Origin: Ornithinibacillus halotolerans
GTDB taxonomy: Bacteria > Bacillota > Bacilli > Bacillales > Amphibacillaceae
Direction: 5' to 3'
DNA: 64,000 nt
NCBI RefSeq assembly: GCF_014637405.1
Contig: NZ_BMEY01000016.1
Span: forward strand, 29,169 to 93,168
Shown here: one piece after another, positions 1 through 8,045 of the stretch
Position numbering within the stretch: position 1 is the first letter of the stretch
Layout of the letters: each line of letters opens with the position of its first letter
Notes under the pieces: generated by a model
Seen by the model: only the letters and a program-made list of their open reading frames with translations
Told to the model about the DNA's origin: nothing
Databases searched by the model: none
Made by a program: the position numbers and the translations under genes

Positions 1-1
1 G

Positions 2-694
2 GCATCGATGGTTGTTGCCTATACAGCTGCTGAGAAGGAAATTACGATTGAATATAATGGAGTCTATGTAGTTAACGTTGCGAAAGAATTACCAGCTGAT
101 GGTATTCTGCAAATGGGAGATAGAATTATTGGAATTGATGATAACGAAATTAAGGAATCAAATGATCTCATTTCTTATATTGAACAAAAAGAACTTGGGG
201 ACGTAGTTAATGTAACTTTTCTACGCGAAGAGAAAGAATTCGTTAAACCAGTTACTTTAGGGATTATCAATGAGGAGACAGGACAAGTTGGGATTGGTAT
301 TACTCTAGTAACGGATCGAGATGTTCATGTTGATCCCCCTGTAACATTTTCTAGTGGGAATATTGGTGGACCAAGTGCAGGCTTAATGTTTTCATTAGAG
401 ATATATGATCAACTCACTGATGGTGACTTGACAAAAGGTTACAAGATTGCTGGAACTGGTGAGATTGATTATGAAGGAAATGTAGGTAGAATTGGTGGAA
501 TTGATAAAAAGGTAGTGGCCGCAGACCGAGAAGGGGTAGATGTATTCTTCGCGCCTAATGAAGGAGGAAGAGGCGGAAATTCAAATTATGAAGTTGCTAG
601 AAAAACAGCTGAAGAGATTAATACAGATATGATTATTGTTCCGGTGGATACGTTTGAAGATGCATTACGCTATTTACAAGAGGAATTGGAATAA
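2..694 (+). CDS. ylbL: YlbL/SepM-like PDZ-Lon serine protease, 3' part
   Basis: This is the C-terminal part of a membrane-anchored PDZ plus Lon-type protease; the reading frame is open to the left edge, so the N-terminal membrane segment lies outside the window. Counting from the ATG at 8, a PDZ domain covers about residues 15-85 and a Lon protease domain about 90-225. The Ser-Lys dyad is visible as Ser123 in GGPSAGLMFSL and Lys168 in GIDKKVVAA, with the 45-residue spacing known for B. subtilis YlbL (S234/K279). YlbL has been linked to cleavage of the SOS cell-division inhibitor YneA, and SepM processes a competence peptide in streptococci. It sits next to ylbM, as in Bacillus. The family is certain; the substrate is not shown here. 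Confidence 0.9.
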   Translation, partial: ASMVVAYTAAEKEITIEYNGVYVVNVAKELPADGILQMGDRIIGIDDNEIKESNDLISYIEQKELGDVVNVTFLREEKEFVKPVTLGIINEETGQVGIGITLVTDRDVHVDPPVTFSSGNIGGPSAGLMFSLEIYDQLTDGDLTKGYKIAGTGEIDYEGNVGRIGGIDKKVVAADREGVDVFFAPNEGGRGGNSNYEVARKTAEEINTDMIIVPVDTFEDALRYLQEELE

Positions 695-708
695 CTCAAA
701 CAATGAGT

Positions 709-946
709 GAGGCTGAGACAAAACTATTTCTAACATAGGAAAAACCGAACATTAAAGTTAGAGCATCAGACCCGCCCCGGAAATATACTGCGCTTTCCGT
801 GGGCGGCTGGTGAGCCTCCTCAGAGCTAACGCTCTTGCGGGGTCTCACCGATGCCTTTCCTCCCACAGGAGTCTCCGTATATTTCCGGGGCTAATGTGGT
901 GATTGTTCGTTTTTTATTACCTTTGTTTTAGTTTTGTCCCGGCCTC
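709..946. repeat. Interspersed palindromic repeat, long composite copy
   Basis: A non-coding element lies between the convergent ylbL and tmcAL genes. Its ends are an imperfect 16-bp inverted repeat, GAGGCTGAGACAAAAC (709-724) and GTTTTGTCCCGGCCTC (931-946), matching at 14 of 16 positions. Inside is a perfect 15-bp inverted repeat (774-788 with 877-891, GCCCCGGAAATATAC type) enclosing about 88 bases with further small hairpins (AGAGC/GCTCT around 822-835). Related copies lie at 47411-47557, 61120-61198 and 63879-63955. There is no reading frame or transposase. Because it lies between convergent genes, it could also end transcription in both directions; that is inference. Confidence 0.8.
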
Positions 947-951
947 TTTAA

Positions 952-2169
952 TTACTTATTGACAATTACTGGCCCTTTCATCTCTTGGTTTAATAAAGAA
1001 TATCTATTGTCTATTGGCAGTATACTATAATAAGCATGAGTGGCTCTTTCTTCGATTGTTAACATTGGATGCTGATTATGGCTAAGTTTGGTAAGTAAAG
1101 GGACCTCCATTTGTTTTTTCTGCTGATTTAAATACGCTCTTCCATTATTATTCATTCCTAATAATCTTACATAAGGTACAGAGCTATTAGAAGTGTGTTG
1201 GGAGATTTCTGTTTTATTTGTATTTGTTAATATGTGCACAAAAATACGTTGGATTCTTGTCCAAGTATAGCGTTTTGTTTTTATTCTCTTTACCCAATCT
1301 GAAAATGATGTTGCTTCTTGAGCAGTTTTCTTAATTCGGTATTCTAGACCTTCTTCTATATCGTGTATTAGAGATAATTCTTGTATTGACATCGTCATTA
1401 CCCGATAATGGAGAAGTGTAAAGTATTTTTCCCAATTATGTAACAAGGTAGCATTTTCTTGATATGTACGTAGTTGGTTTAAGGTGATTTGTGGCATCGT
1501 ATGCTCTAATTGCTGGATATTTGCATGATGTTCAAATAATTGTTTCCGTATACTTGTTGCACTAGCGATGGAGCTAGTAATTTCTGTTTCATGGTAGCCA
1601 CTGTTAATTCTTGTAATTGTATGTGGGGTTATTGATAGATTGTTATCAAGTATCGCTTTTACATAGCTAAAACCTAGTATGTTGTTTGGTTGTGATAAGT
1701 TAAAGTTACTCGTATCCAAGCCAATTGTTTCATATGCTATTTTACTTGCAGTAGGAAAAGAAATTCCTTTGTTCAATTGCTGCTTTAATTCTTTTTTATA
1801 AGCATGTTCGTGAGTACTTAATTTACGATATCCTTCGGTAAAATAATGGATGTTTCCAGATTCACTTCCAAAGCAAATGGAATTTACTCCAAGCTCATTT
1901 AACGTCAAGATAGAGCCTTTTGCGAACAAATTGCTACTTTGTACAGCGAATACATATGGTAATTCAACGACAATATCAACACCGGATGTAATTGCGGCCT
2001 TGGCTCGATGGTATTTATCGATTATAGCAGGTTCACCTCGTTGGAGGAAAGATCCACTCATAACTGCAATTATAATATCTGCATTTGTTTGTTCTTTAGC
2101 TTGGTTAACATGGTATACATGACCATTATGAAAAGGGTTATATTCTACAATTAAGCCACAGACATTCAT
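952..2169 (-). CDS. tmcAL: tRNA(Met) cytidine acetate ligase TmcAL (YlbM)
   Basis: A 405-residue protein of the TmcAL (YlbM, DUF795) family. The B. subtilis enzyme uses ATP and acetate to make N4-acetylcytidine at the wobble base of elongator tRNA-Met. The nucleotidyltransferase-like N-terminus contains the HIGH-type nucleotide-binding motif NPFHNGH at residues 11-17 and a conserved SGSFLQRGEPA segment near residue 39. The length is normal for the family. The gene is divergent from ylbN and convergent with ylbL, as in B. subtilis. The start is an ATG at 2169 preceded by AGGGTGG. Cytoplasmic; confidence is high from overall similarity and gene order. Confidence 0.93.
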   Translation of the reverse strand: MNVCGLIVEYNPFHNGHVYHVNQAKEQTNADIIIAVMSGSFLQRGEPAIIDKYHRAKAAITSGVDIVVELPYVFAVQSSNLFAKGSILTLNELGVNSICFGSESGNIHYFTEGYRKLSTHEHAYKKELKQQLNKGISFPTASKIAYETIGLDTSNFNLSQPNNILGFSYVKAILDNNLSITPHTITRINSGYHETEITSSIASATSIRKQLFEHHANIQQLEHTMPQITLNQLRTYQENATLLHNWEKYFTLLHYRVMTMSIQELSLIHDIEEGLEYRIKKTAQEATSFSDWVKRIKTKRYTWTRIQRIFVHILTNTNKTEISQHTSNSSVPYVRLLGMNNNGRAYLNQQKKQMEVPLLTKLSHNQHPMLTIEERATHAYYSILPIDNRYSLLNQEMKGPVIVNK

Positions 2170-2270
2170 TTTACCACCCTCAGATTCCTAATTCTTATTA
2201 AGTTTGATTATAGAAAAAAAGTACTGGGAATGCTAGAAATAACATTTTTTTAGACTGTAAAGAAAAAATA

Positions 2271-2299
2271 TTGACAAAAGAGGAATTTCCTTTTAAAAT
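2271..2299 (+). promoter_or_regulatory. Sigma-A promoter of ylbN-rpmF
   Basis: A perfect -35 box TTGACA (2271-2276) and -10 box TAAAAT (2294-2299) are 17 bases apart, 27 bases before the ylbN start. It probably drives ylbN and rpmF together. Confidence 0.75.
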
Positions 2300-2326
2300 T
2301 ACTCTTGTTGCCTTGAGGTGAAATAA

Positions 2327-2851
2327 ATGAAATTTACATTAGCACAATTAAAGAAAGATGCTTTTAATAAGCCTTTTTCATTCTCTGGAGAAGTGGATGT
2401 TTCAGAACTTGAATCAATGAATAATGATATAAGAGAGATTGAACTTGTACATGTAGAAGGAATTTGTAACATGCACGGTGATCAGTTTTTCTTTACATTT
2501 ACAATTACTGGTAGAATGATTTTACCTTGTGCTCGTACACTTGTAGATGTGCCTTATTCTTTTGAGATTGAAACAAAGGAAATATTTTCATCGTCTCCTT
2601 ATTATAATGATGAAGATGAATCAGAAATCCATCCAATTCACGGAGAAGTACTTGACTTAATGCCGTTTATAAAGGAAAATATTTTATTGGAGGTTCCTTT
2701 CCGAGTTTTTGCTAAAGATGTAGAAGAAACTGAGTTTCTCCAAAAGGGAAAAGATTGGGAAGTACTTTCTGATAAACCAAAAGAAATGACAATTGATCCA
2801 CGTTTGAAAAAACTGGAGTCATTATTCAAAGATACAGAGAAAGAAAAATAA
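2327..2851 (+). CDS. ylbN: YceD/DUF177 family protein YlbN
   Basis: A 174-residue acidic protein of the DUF177 (YceD) family. It contains the family's conserved cysteine segment, here GICNMHG near residue 45 and LPCARTLVDVP near residue 65. Genes of this family almost always lie just before rpmF, as here. YceD homologues in plants and bacteria have been linked to 23S rRNA accumulation, but the molecular role in Firmicutes is not settled. The ATG at 2327 follows a GAGGTG binding site. The gap to rpmF is 47 bases with no terminator, so the two are probably co-transcribed. Confidence 0.88.
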   Translation: MKFTLAQLKKDAFNKPFSFSGEVDVSELESMNNDIREIELVHVEGICNMHGDQFFFTFTITGRMILPCARTLVDVPYSFEIETKEIFSSSPYYNDEDESEIHPIHGEVLDLMPFIKENILLEVPFRVFAKDVEETEFLQKGKDWEVLSDKPKEMTIDPRLKKLESLFKDTEKEK

Positions 2852-2898
2852 GAATGATATTCAAGTTTTTGCTTTCGTATTTGAAGGAGGTGTAAGTC

Positions 2899-3072
2899 AT
2901 GGCAGTACCTAAAAGAAGAACTTCTAAAAAAGTGAAAAGACAACGTCGTACTCATTTCAAATTACACGTGCCTGGCATGGTAGAATGTTCAAATTGTGGA
3001 GAACTAACAAAGCCACACCATGTATGTAAATCTTGTGGGCAATATGATGGGAAAGAAGTTGTAAGTAATTAA
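2899..3072 (+). CDS. rpmF: 50S ribosomal protein L32
   Basis: A 57-residue reading frame starting [17 protein letters not shown], the typical L32 N-terminus. It is followed by a zinc ribbon with CSNCGEL (CxxC) and CKSCGQ (CxxC). An excellent binding site, AAGGAGGTG, lies 8 bases before the ATG. The four-cysteine, zinc-binding form is used in zinc-replete cells. L32 is part of the large ribosomal subunit. It follows ylbN, as in most Firmicutes, and is followed by a strong terminator. Confidence 0.97.
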   Translation: MAVPKRRTSKKVKRQRRTHFKLHVPGMVECSNCGELTKPHHVCKSCGQYDGKEVVSN

Positions 3073-3107
3073 TTTCTCATAAATGAAATGTCACTTTAAC
3101 AGCAAGG

Positions 3108-3146
3108 AAAAAACAGATCACATCTTAATTGTGGTCTGTTTTTTTT
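3108..3146 (+). terminator. Rho-independent terminator after rpmF
   Basis: An inverted repeat AAAAAACAGATCAC (3108-3121) with GTGGTCTGTTTTTT (3131-3144), containing one wobble pair, is followed by a run of T. It ends the ylbN-rpmF transcript. Confidence 0.88.
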
Positions 3147-3191
3147 ACATATGAAAGCTTTAAAATTTCATAAATATGAAGGAGGATTGTA

Positions 3192-3953
3192 ATGACAAAG
3201 TTAATTAGATATGAAATATTTCCTGATAATTTTAGTGTAATTACAATCAATAGACCAGAAAAACGCAATGCTATTTCACTAGAGATGGCAAATGAATTAA
3301 TAACTATAATGGATAGAGCAGAAAAGGAGCCTATCAAATTTTTAGTGATAACTGGTGCTGGTGAAAAAATGTTTTGCTCTGGTGGTGATTTGAATGATTT
3401 TCATGGTGAATTGTCGAAGGAAGAAGCGGAAAAAAGATTATCAAAAATGATGGAAGTTTTATATCGTATAGCTATTTTTAAAGTTCCAACCATTGCTTTG
3501 CTTAATGGTAGTGCTGTTGGTGGAGGATGTGAAATTGCCTCTGCATGTGATATACGTATTGCTAAAACAGGTACTAAATTTGGTTTTGTTCAATCTAATT
3601 TAGGAATTATTCCTGGTTGGGGGGGAGGCATATTGTTGTCAAAACGTGTCCATCCAAGTTTCGCCAATCAGTGGATTATGGAAGGGAATATTTTAGAAGT
3701 AGAACAATTAGAAATGAAAGGTTGGGTTCATAGAGTTGTTCCAATTAAAGAGTTTGGAGATATGAAAACGACACTTCAACCATACATAAATAAATCATTT
3801 CATCAAATGAAAATATTAAAAGGATTATTTAAAGAACATATTAACGTCCAATCTTTAAAAGAGATGATGATGAATGAAGTGCAACATTGCGCAACTTTAT
3901 GGGAAACGAATGAGCATAAAGAAGCTGTCCAAGCATTTTTAAACAAAAGCTAG
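3192..3953 (+). CDS. Enoyl-CoA hydratase/isomerase (crotonase) family protein
   Basis: A 253-residue crotonase-fold protein that should bind an acyl-CoA. Visible motifs are NRPEKRNA (residues 20-27), the oxyanion-hole segment CSGGDLNDF (62-70) and GGGCEIASACDIRIA (110-124), and GIIPGWGG (138-145). Glu114 matches the first catalytic glutamate of rat enoyl-CoA hydratase (Glu144), but the second (Glu164) aligns with Gln134. Ordinary hydration of enoyl-CoA is therefore doubtful; isomerase, hydrolase or decarboxylase activity is possible. The gene has its own AAGGAGG site and sits alone between the rpmF terminator and gerR, where B. subtilis has no such gene. The substrate is unknown. Confidence 0.85.
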   Translation: MTKLIRYEIFPDNFSVITINRPEKRNAISLEMANELITIMDRAEKEPIKFLVITGAGEKMFCSGGDLNDFHGELSKEEAEKRLSKMMEVLYRIAIFKVPTIALLNGSAVGGGCEIASACDIRIAKTGTKFGFVQSNLGIIPGWGGGILLSKRVHPSFANQWIMEGNILEVEQLEMKGWVHRVVPIKEFGDMKTTLQPYINKSFHQMKILKGLFKEHINVQSLKEMMMNEVQHCATLWETNEHKEAVQAFLNKS

Positions 3954-3987
3954 AAAGGAAACTTTACAAAATTATAAGAAGGGTATT

Positions 3988-4014
3988 CTATCACTCCTAG
4001 TTTGTGCATACATT
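3988..4014 (+). promoter_or_regulatory. Candidate sigma-E promoter of gerR
   Basis: A -10-like CATACATT (4007-4014) fits the sigma-E consensus CATACAnT exactly. A CTA (3988-3990) lies 16 bases before it, where the consensus has ATA. It is 28 bases before the gerR start. In B. subtilis gerR (ylbO) is made in the mother cell under sigma-E, which agrees. Confidence 0.5.
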
Positions 4015-4041
4015 GATAGCAAATAGATAAGGAGTGATGAT

Positions 4042-4521
4042 ATGAATGCTACACGGCAAGATGCCTGGACCGAAGATGAAGATATCATATTAGCTGAAAC
4101 CGTAATTCGGTATATTCGAGAAGGTAGAACACAGCTGGAAGCGTTTAAAGAGGTAGCTAAGCAACTATCCAGAACTTCTGCTGCTTGCGGGTTTAGGTGG
4201 AATGCAACTATACGAAAACAATATCAAGAACAAATACAACGTGCAAAAGAAGAGAGAAAGCTCGGTGGAAGAAAAGCAGTCTTGGATCTGGAAGATGTAA
4301 AGGTAAATTTGGAAAAAGATACAATCGAGTCTGCGATTATGTTGTTAGAAAGAATGAAAACTAACTTTGCTGAACATCAAGATTTAGCAAAAAAAGAACA
4401 AGAAAAGTTAGTTAATAAACTCGAGGAAGAAAATAAAAGATTAAAGTTGCAATTACAACGCTACGAGAATGCTTGGGAAGAAATGGGGAATCTATGGAAG
4501 TGGATTAAAGAGAAAAATTGA
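4042..4521 (+). CDS. gerR: RsfA/GerR-family sporulation transcription regulator (YlbO)
   Basis: A 159-residue protein with an N-terminal Myb/SANT-like DNA-binding domain (about residues 5-60, including [15 protein letters not shown] and [13 protein letters not shown]). A lysine- and glutamate-rich coiled coil follows (about 105-148). It belongs to the RsfA family. B. subtilis GerR (YlbO) lies at this position and adjusts mother-cell gene expression together with sigma-E and SpoIIID. The ATG at 4042 has an AAGGAG site 7 bases upstream, and a plausible sigma-E promoter precedes it. The choice of gerR over rsfA rests on gene order. Confidence 0.85.
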   Translation: MNATRQDAWTEDEDIILAETVIRYIREGRTQLEAFKEVAKQLSRTSAACGFRWNATIRKQYQEQIQRAKEERKLGGRKAVLDLEDVKVNLEKDTIESAIMLLERMKTNFAEHQDLAKKEQEKLVNKLEEENKRLKLQLQRYENAWEEMGNLWKWIKEKN

Positions 4522-4564
4522 GTTATTCCATTCTCATTCTATAGCAATTATATAATACAAGAAG

Positions 4565-4600
4565 AAAGAGGCTACATAGACGTTGTTTAGCCTCTTTTAT
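4565..4600. terminator. Bidirectional terminator between gerR and ylbP
   Basis: A perfect 10-bp inverted repeat AAAGAGGCTA (4565-4574) with TAGCCTCTTT (4588-4597) has A-rich and T-rich flanks. It lies between two convergent genes and can serve both. Confidence 0.8.
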
Positions 4601-4607
4601 TCTACTT

Positions 4608-5084
4608 CTATTCCGTTCTTTCCATAATCCCTTCAGGAAGCCAGATTAGTGGATTCTGTCCAAAATCCCTCTCCATATTATAATTTGCTTTTTGAAAATC
4701 CATCTTTTCCCAAAAACCATGAGAATTAATCCTTGGATTCGTTTTAATGGGAAGTTGAAATGATTTCGCAAAATCTACTAATTTTTTCCCGTGCCCTTTT
4801 CCTTGATAGTGTGGTAATACTTCTAATTTCCATAGTTCTAAATAGTCATGTTGTGGGTCGAAGTATTGGTCATATTTTTTATCAACTTTATACAAGCTCA
4901 TTCTAGCAATGAGCGATCCACCATAATAAATACCATAGAATGGTGATTCACTGTTGTTTTCAACAATATTAGATTGTAGATCCTCTAACATTGATAATTC
5001 TTGATTTCCATATTCTTTAAATCGTTTAAATTCATCTAACGTTTTATAATTGTTTAATAGTTTTTCAACTTTAACATCCCCCAT
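4608..5084 (-). CDS. ylbP: GNAT family N-acetyltransferase YlbP
   Basis: A 158-residue GNAT-fold acetyltransferase. The acetyl-CoA-binding motif A is LEVLPHYQGKGHGKKLVDFA (about residues 87-106), containing QGKGHG. The C-terminal WLPEGIMERTE is typical of Bacillaceae YlbP. The gene lies convergent with gerR, as in Bacillus. The start is an ATG at 5084 with AAGGAGGGG upstream on the reverse strand. The natural acceptor molecule is unknown for this family. Confidence 0.87.
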   Translation of the reverse strand: MGDVKVEKLLNNYKTLDEFKRFKEYGNQELSMLEDLQSNIVENNSESPFYGIYYGGSLIARMSLYKVDKKYDQYFDPQHDYLELWKLEVLPHYQGKGHGKKLVDFAKSFQLPIKTNPRINSHGFWEKMDFQKANYNMERDFGQNPLIWLPEGIMERTE

Positions 5085-5279
5085 AGTTATCCCCTCCTTA
5101 GTTGTCAGAAAAATAAATAGTTTTAGTATTTTATCTAATTATAATATAAAATTATTAAGAATCAAAATATTGGTGTGTTGGGAATATTTTATTATTGATA
5201 GTCGTACAAAAATATGTGAATTCTGTTACAATTAGAAAAAGAGAGGAACAAGTCGTCGAAAAAGGGGAACAATTGAATA

Positions 5280-5660
5280 ATGTTTGAAATTATATTGTAC
5301 GTTATAGCATTTATGGTTAGTTTTCCAATTCTAATTACAATAGGACTATATTATGCTTTTAAATTTATTTATCAAAATAAAATAAAGGCATTCCATCAAT
5401 CTGTGAATTGGACAACATTATTATATATTTTAGCTGTTCATACTGTACTTGCAGATTTATTTAACCACTCATTTATTTTATACATAGTTGTATTATTATT
5501 ACTTATTCTTACAATTGTAGTGATCGTTCAGTGGAAAAAATATATCGATGTAGATTTATATAAAGCAATTAAATTCCTTTGGAGGATATCATTTCTAATA
5601 TTTTTCCTATTATATATAGCATTAGTTTTTTACGGTATAGTTTCTGAAATTCTCAATTAA
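5280..5660 (+). CDS. DUF3397 membrane protein
   Basis: A 126-residue, very hydrophobic protein with four likely membrane helices (about residues 3-25, 41-58, 64-84 and 100-122) and short basic loops, matching the DUF3397 family. Such genes commonly sit directly before bshC in Bacillaceae. No function is established. In B. subtilis panE (ylbQ) also lies in this interval; here it is absent. The ATG at 5280 has AAGGGGAA about 8 bases upstream. It is probably an integral cytoplasmic membrane protein. Confidence 0.75.
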   Translation: MFEIILYVIAFMVSFPILITIGLYYAFKFIYQNKIKAFHQSVNWTTLLYILAVHTVLADLFNHSFILYIVVLLLLILTIVVIVQWKKYIDVDLYKAIKFLWRISFLIFFLLYIALVFYGIVSEILN

Positions 5661-5691
5661 ACATGAATTTATAAAATGTGAATCATGAAAC

Positions 5692-5720
5692 ATGAAAAAA
5701 GAAATACTTTCTTGTACAAT
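5692..5720 (+). promoter_or_regulatory. Possible sigma-A promoter of bshC
   Basis: ATGAAA (5692-5697, 4 of 6 consensus bases) and TACAAT (5715-5720, 5 of 6) are separated by 17 bases, 37 bases before bshC. Confidence 0.4.
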
Positions 5721-5757
5721 ACTCATAGACTATTACTTCTAAAGGAGTACATACTGA

Positions 5758-7371
5758 ATGCGAATCGAATCAATCCAAATTACCAACGAAAATAAATTAA
5801 TACAAGATTATCGAAATCAAAATGATAATTTATTAAATTACTTTGATTATACGTATAATGATTTTAGTGATCGCTTATTGGAGTTAAAAGGCCGAACTTT
5901 TCAAAGAGAAAACCTTGTCAACGTACTCTATTCCTTAAATAAAGAATGGGGAGCACCTGAAAGTACGTTACAAAATATTGAAAGGTTAAAAGCTGCAGAA
6001 AGTGTAGTAGTGGTCGGTGGACAACAAGCTGGTGTATTAACTGGCCCGTTATATTCTGTAAATAAAGTAATATCCATTATTCAATTGGCAAAACAACAAG
6101 AAAAACTGTTAAATATACCAGTTATTCCAGTATTTTGGATAGCAGGTGAGGACCATGATTTTGAGGAAATTAATCATGTGTATATGATGACAAAAGCTAG
6201 ACTTAAAAAATATCGTGTTAATCAATTTAATCCTAGTAAAACTTCAATCTCAGATATTGCACTTCAAGATGATGAAGTTAATGCATTCATTTCCATTATA
6301 TTAAATCAACTGCCAGAGACCCAGTACACAAATGAAATCAAACTTATCGTACAGGACTGTCTAGAAAAATCTTCTACATATGTTGATTTTTTTGCTAGAC
6401 TTATTTTCCAATTATTTAATCAGGACGGATTAGTATTACTTGATTCTGGTGATAAACGAATTAGAAAATTAGAGAGTAATTATTTCATTGAGATGATTAA
6501 AAATCAGAAGAAGATAAGTCAAAGTGTCTTTAATACCCAAAATGACTTAATGAAACAAGGATATACTATCCCTTTAGATGTAAATCATGAAAATGGGCAC
6601 CTTTTTTATTGTAAAGATGACGAGCGAATTCTTTTAAATAGAAATGAAGAAGGCAATTGGGTAGGAAAACAATTAGAAGTGATATTAACAAATGAAGAAC
6701 TATTACAAATTGCCAAAGATTTTCCTGAAAAATTAAGTAACAATGTGGTAACTCGGCCAATAATGCAAGATTTGTTACTTCCAACGTTAGCATTTATTGG
6801 CGGACCAGGTGAAATTAGTTATTGGTCGGTTTTAAAAGGTGCATTTCACACGTTAAATATTAAAATGCCCCCTGTTGTACCGAGACTATCTTTAACATAC
6901 ATTGATCGAAAGATAAACAAATTACTTAATAAATATAATATATCGCTAGAGTCAGCCATTAATGGTGAAATTTCAAGTATAAGGAAGCTATGGTTTAAAG
7001 AGAAAGTAAATCCACCAATTGAAGATACTGCAGATGAGATTAAAAATAAAATCGCACAATTACATGAACCACTCCGCAATATTGCAAAAATAGTGCGTGC
7101 TGATTTAGAAGAAATGGCAGATAAAAATTTAGATTATCTGATTAAGGATATAGAATTTTTAGAAAAAAGAATAATCCGGGCACTGGAAGAACGTTATGAA
7201 AAAGAATTATCTGACTTCTCCCTTTTAGAAATGAACTTATACCCTAATGGATTACAAGAACGTATTTGGAATCCAATTCCGTATATTAACTGTTATGGAA
7301 TAAACTTCTTTCAAGAAGTAAACAATTTTAATTTATCTTTCCAACAAGATCACTTTATCGTATATATTTAG
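5758..7371 (+). CDS. bshC: Putative cysteine ligase BshC, bacillithiol synthesis
   Basis: A 537-residue BshC (YllA) protein, full length for the family. BshC is needed for the last step of bacillithiol synthesis, adding cysteine to glucosamine-malate. Conserved segments include VVVGGQQAGVLTGPLY (about residues 84-99), PVFWIAGEDHDFEEINHVY (about 123-141) with the HDF motif of the nucleotidyl-transferase-like core, RPIMQDLLLPTLAFIGGPGE (about 338-357), and a C-terminal coiled coil (about 425-485). It is cytoplasmic. It sits directly before mraZ, as in B. subtilis, and ends in a long hairpin terminator. The start is an ATG with AAAGGAG 10 bases upstream. Confidence 0.93.
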   Translation: MRIESIQITNENKLIQDYRNQNDNLLNYFDYTYNDFSDRLLELKGRTFQRENLVNVLYSLNKEWGAPESTLQNIERLKAAESVVVVGGQQAGVLTGPLYSVNKVISIIQLAKQQEKLLNIPVIPVFWIAGEDHDFEEINHVYMMTKARLKKYRVNQFNPSKTSISDIALQDDEVNAFISIILNQLPETQYTNEIKLIVQDCLEKSSTYVDFFARLIFQLFNQDGLVLLDSGDKRIRKLESNYFIEMIKNQKKISQSVFNTQNDLMKQGYTIPLDVNHENGHLFYCKDDERILLNRNEEGNWVGKQLEVILTNEELLQIAKDFPEKLSNNVVTRPIMQDLLLPTLAFIGGPGEISYWSVLKGAFHTLNIKMPPVVPRLSLTYIDRKINKLLNKYNISLESAINGEISSIRKLWFKEKVNPPIEDTADEIKNKIAQLHEPLRNIAKIVRADLEEMADKNLDYLIKDIEFLEKRIIRALEERYEKELSDFSLLEMNLYPNGLQERIWNPIPYINCYGINFFQEVNNFNLSFQQDHFIVYI

Positions 7372-7396
7372 TTCACCACATTTCACCACAATTTAT

Positions 7397-7479
7397 AAAC
7401 TATCCTTTTGGTAGGTACAGAAATGCCTTGATCTACGGCATTTTAACAATCTGTATCTATCGAGAGGATAGTTTTTTTT
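7397..7479 (+). terminator. Long tiered hairpin terminator after bshC
   Basis: Three nested stems form one long hairpin: AAACTATCC (7397-7405) with GGATAGTTT (7466-7474), GGTACAG (7414-7420) with CTGTATC (7451-7457), and AAATGCC (7421-7427) with GGCATTT (7437-7443). They are separated by internal loops of similar size, and a run of eight T follows. It probably separates bshC from the dcw cluster. Confidence 0.75.
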
Positions 7480-7529
7480 AGGTAAAAATAACTAATTGAA
7501 CTATTTCTTTTACTATTTTTCATCAACTA

Positions 7530-7555
7530 GTGGTAGAAAGTGGGGGGATGTGGTA
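7530..7555 (+). promoter_or_regulatory. Candidate MraZ operator, three repeats of 10-bp period
   Basis: GTGGT (7530), GTGGG (7540) and GTGGT (7550) recur at exactly 10-base spacing, 33 bases before the mraZ start. MraZ of E. coli binds direct TGGGN repeats with 5-base spacers in front of its own operon, the same geometry. This suggests autoregulation of the dcw cluster. Confidence 0.6.
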
Positions 7556-7586
7556 ATATAGGGATATGAAAGTGGGGGCGGACTAT

Positions 7587-8018
7587 ATGTTCATGGGTGA
7601 ATTCCAACATAACTTTGATACGAAGGGCAGAATAATTGTCCCATCTAAGTTCCGAGAAGAACTTGGTGAACGTTTTGTTGTTACTCGTGGATTAGATAAA
7701 TGCTTATTTGCATATCCTATGGCTGAATGGTCCATTATTGAGGAAAAGCTTAAGAAACTCCCCCTAACAAAAAAAGACGCTAGAGCCTTCACACGATTTT
7801 TCTTTTCTGGCGCTGTAGAATGTGAAGTTGATAAACAGGGAAGAATAAATATACCACAACCACTTCGAAATTATGCGGGATTAGATAAAGAGTGTGTTGT
7901 AATCGGAGTATCGAATCGAATTGAATTTTGGGCTAGTGAAAATTGGGAAGACTATTTCAATGAATCTGAGGAATCTTTTGCGGAAATAGCAGAGAATTTA
8001 ATGGATTTTGATATATAA
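7587..8018 (+). CDS. mraZ: Transcription regulator MraZ
   Basis: A 143-residue MraZ with two tandem SpoVT/AbrB-like domains. Each carries the DxxGR signature: [14 protein letters not shown] (about residues 11-24) and [14 protein letters not shown] (about 85-98). MraZ forms ring oligomers that bind repeats upstream of the dcw operon and regulate it. The start was placed at the ATG at 7587 ([11 protein letters not shown], as in B. subtilis) rather than the upstream in-frame ATG at 7566. The strong GGGGGCGG purine-rich site lies between the two and the length then matches the family. It is the first gene of the division and cell wall cluster. Confidence 0.95.
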   Translation: MFMGEFQHNFDTKGRIIVPSKFREELGERFVVTRGLDKCLFAYPMAEWSIIEEKLKKLPLTKKDARAFTRFFFSGAVECEVDKQGRINIPQPLRNYAGLDKECVVIGVSNRIEFWASENWEDYFNESEESFAEIAENLMDFDI

Positions 8019-8045
8019 CCTGAAAATCGTAAAAGAAGGTGCAAT

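Noticed and set aside
709..946. Insertion sequence remnant.
   Set aside because: No transposase frame or coding remnant is visible; only the nested inverted repeats are supported.
1850..2122. Open frame on the forward strand inside tmcAL.
   Set aside because: It is antisense to a well-conserved gene and has no binding site; treated as a shadow frame, like the other antisense frames in the window.
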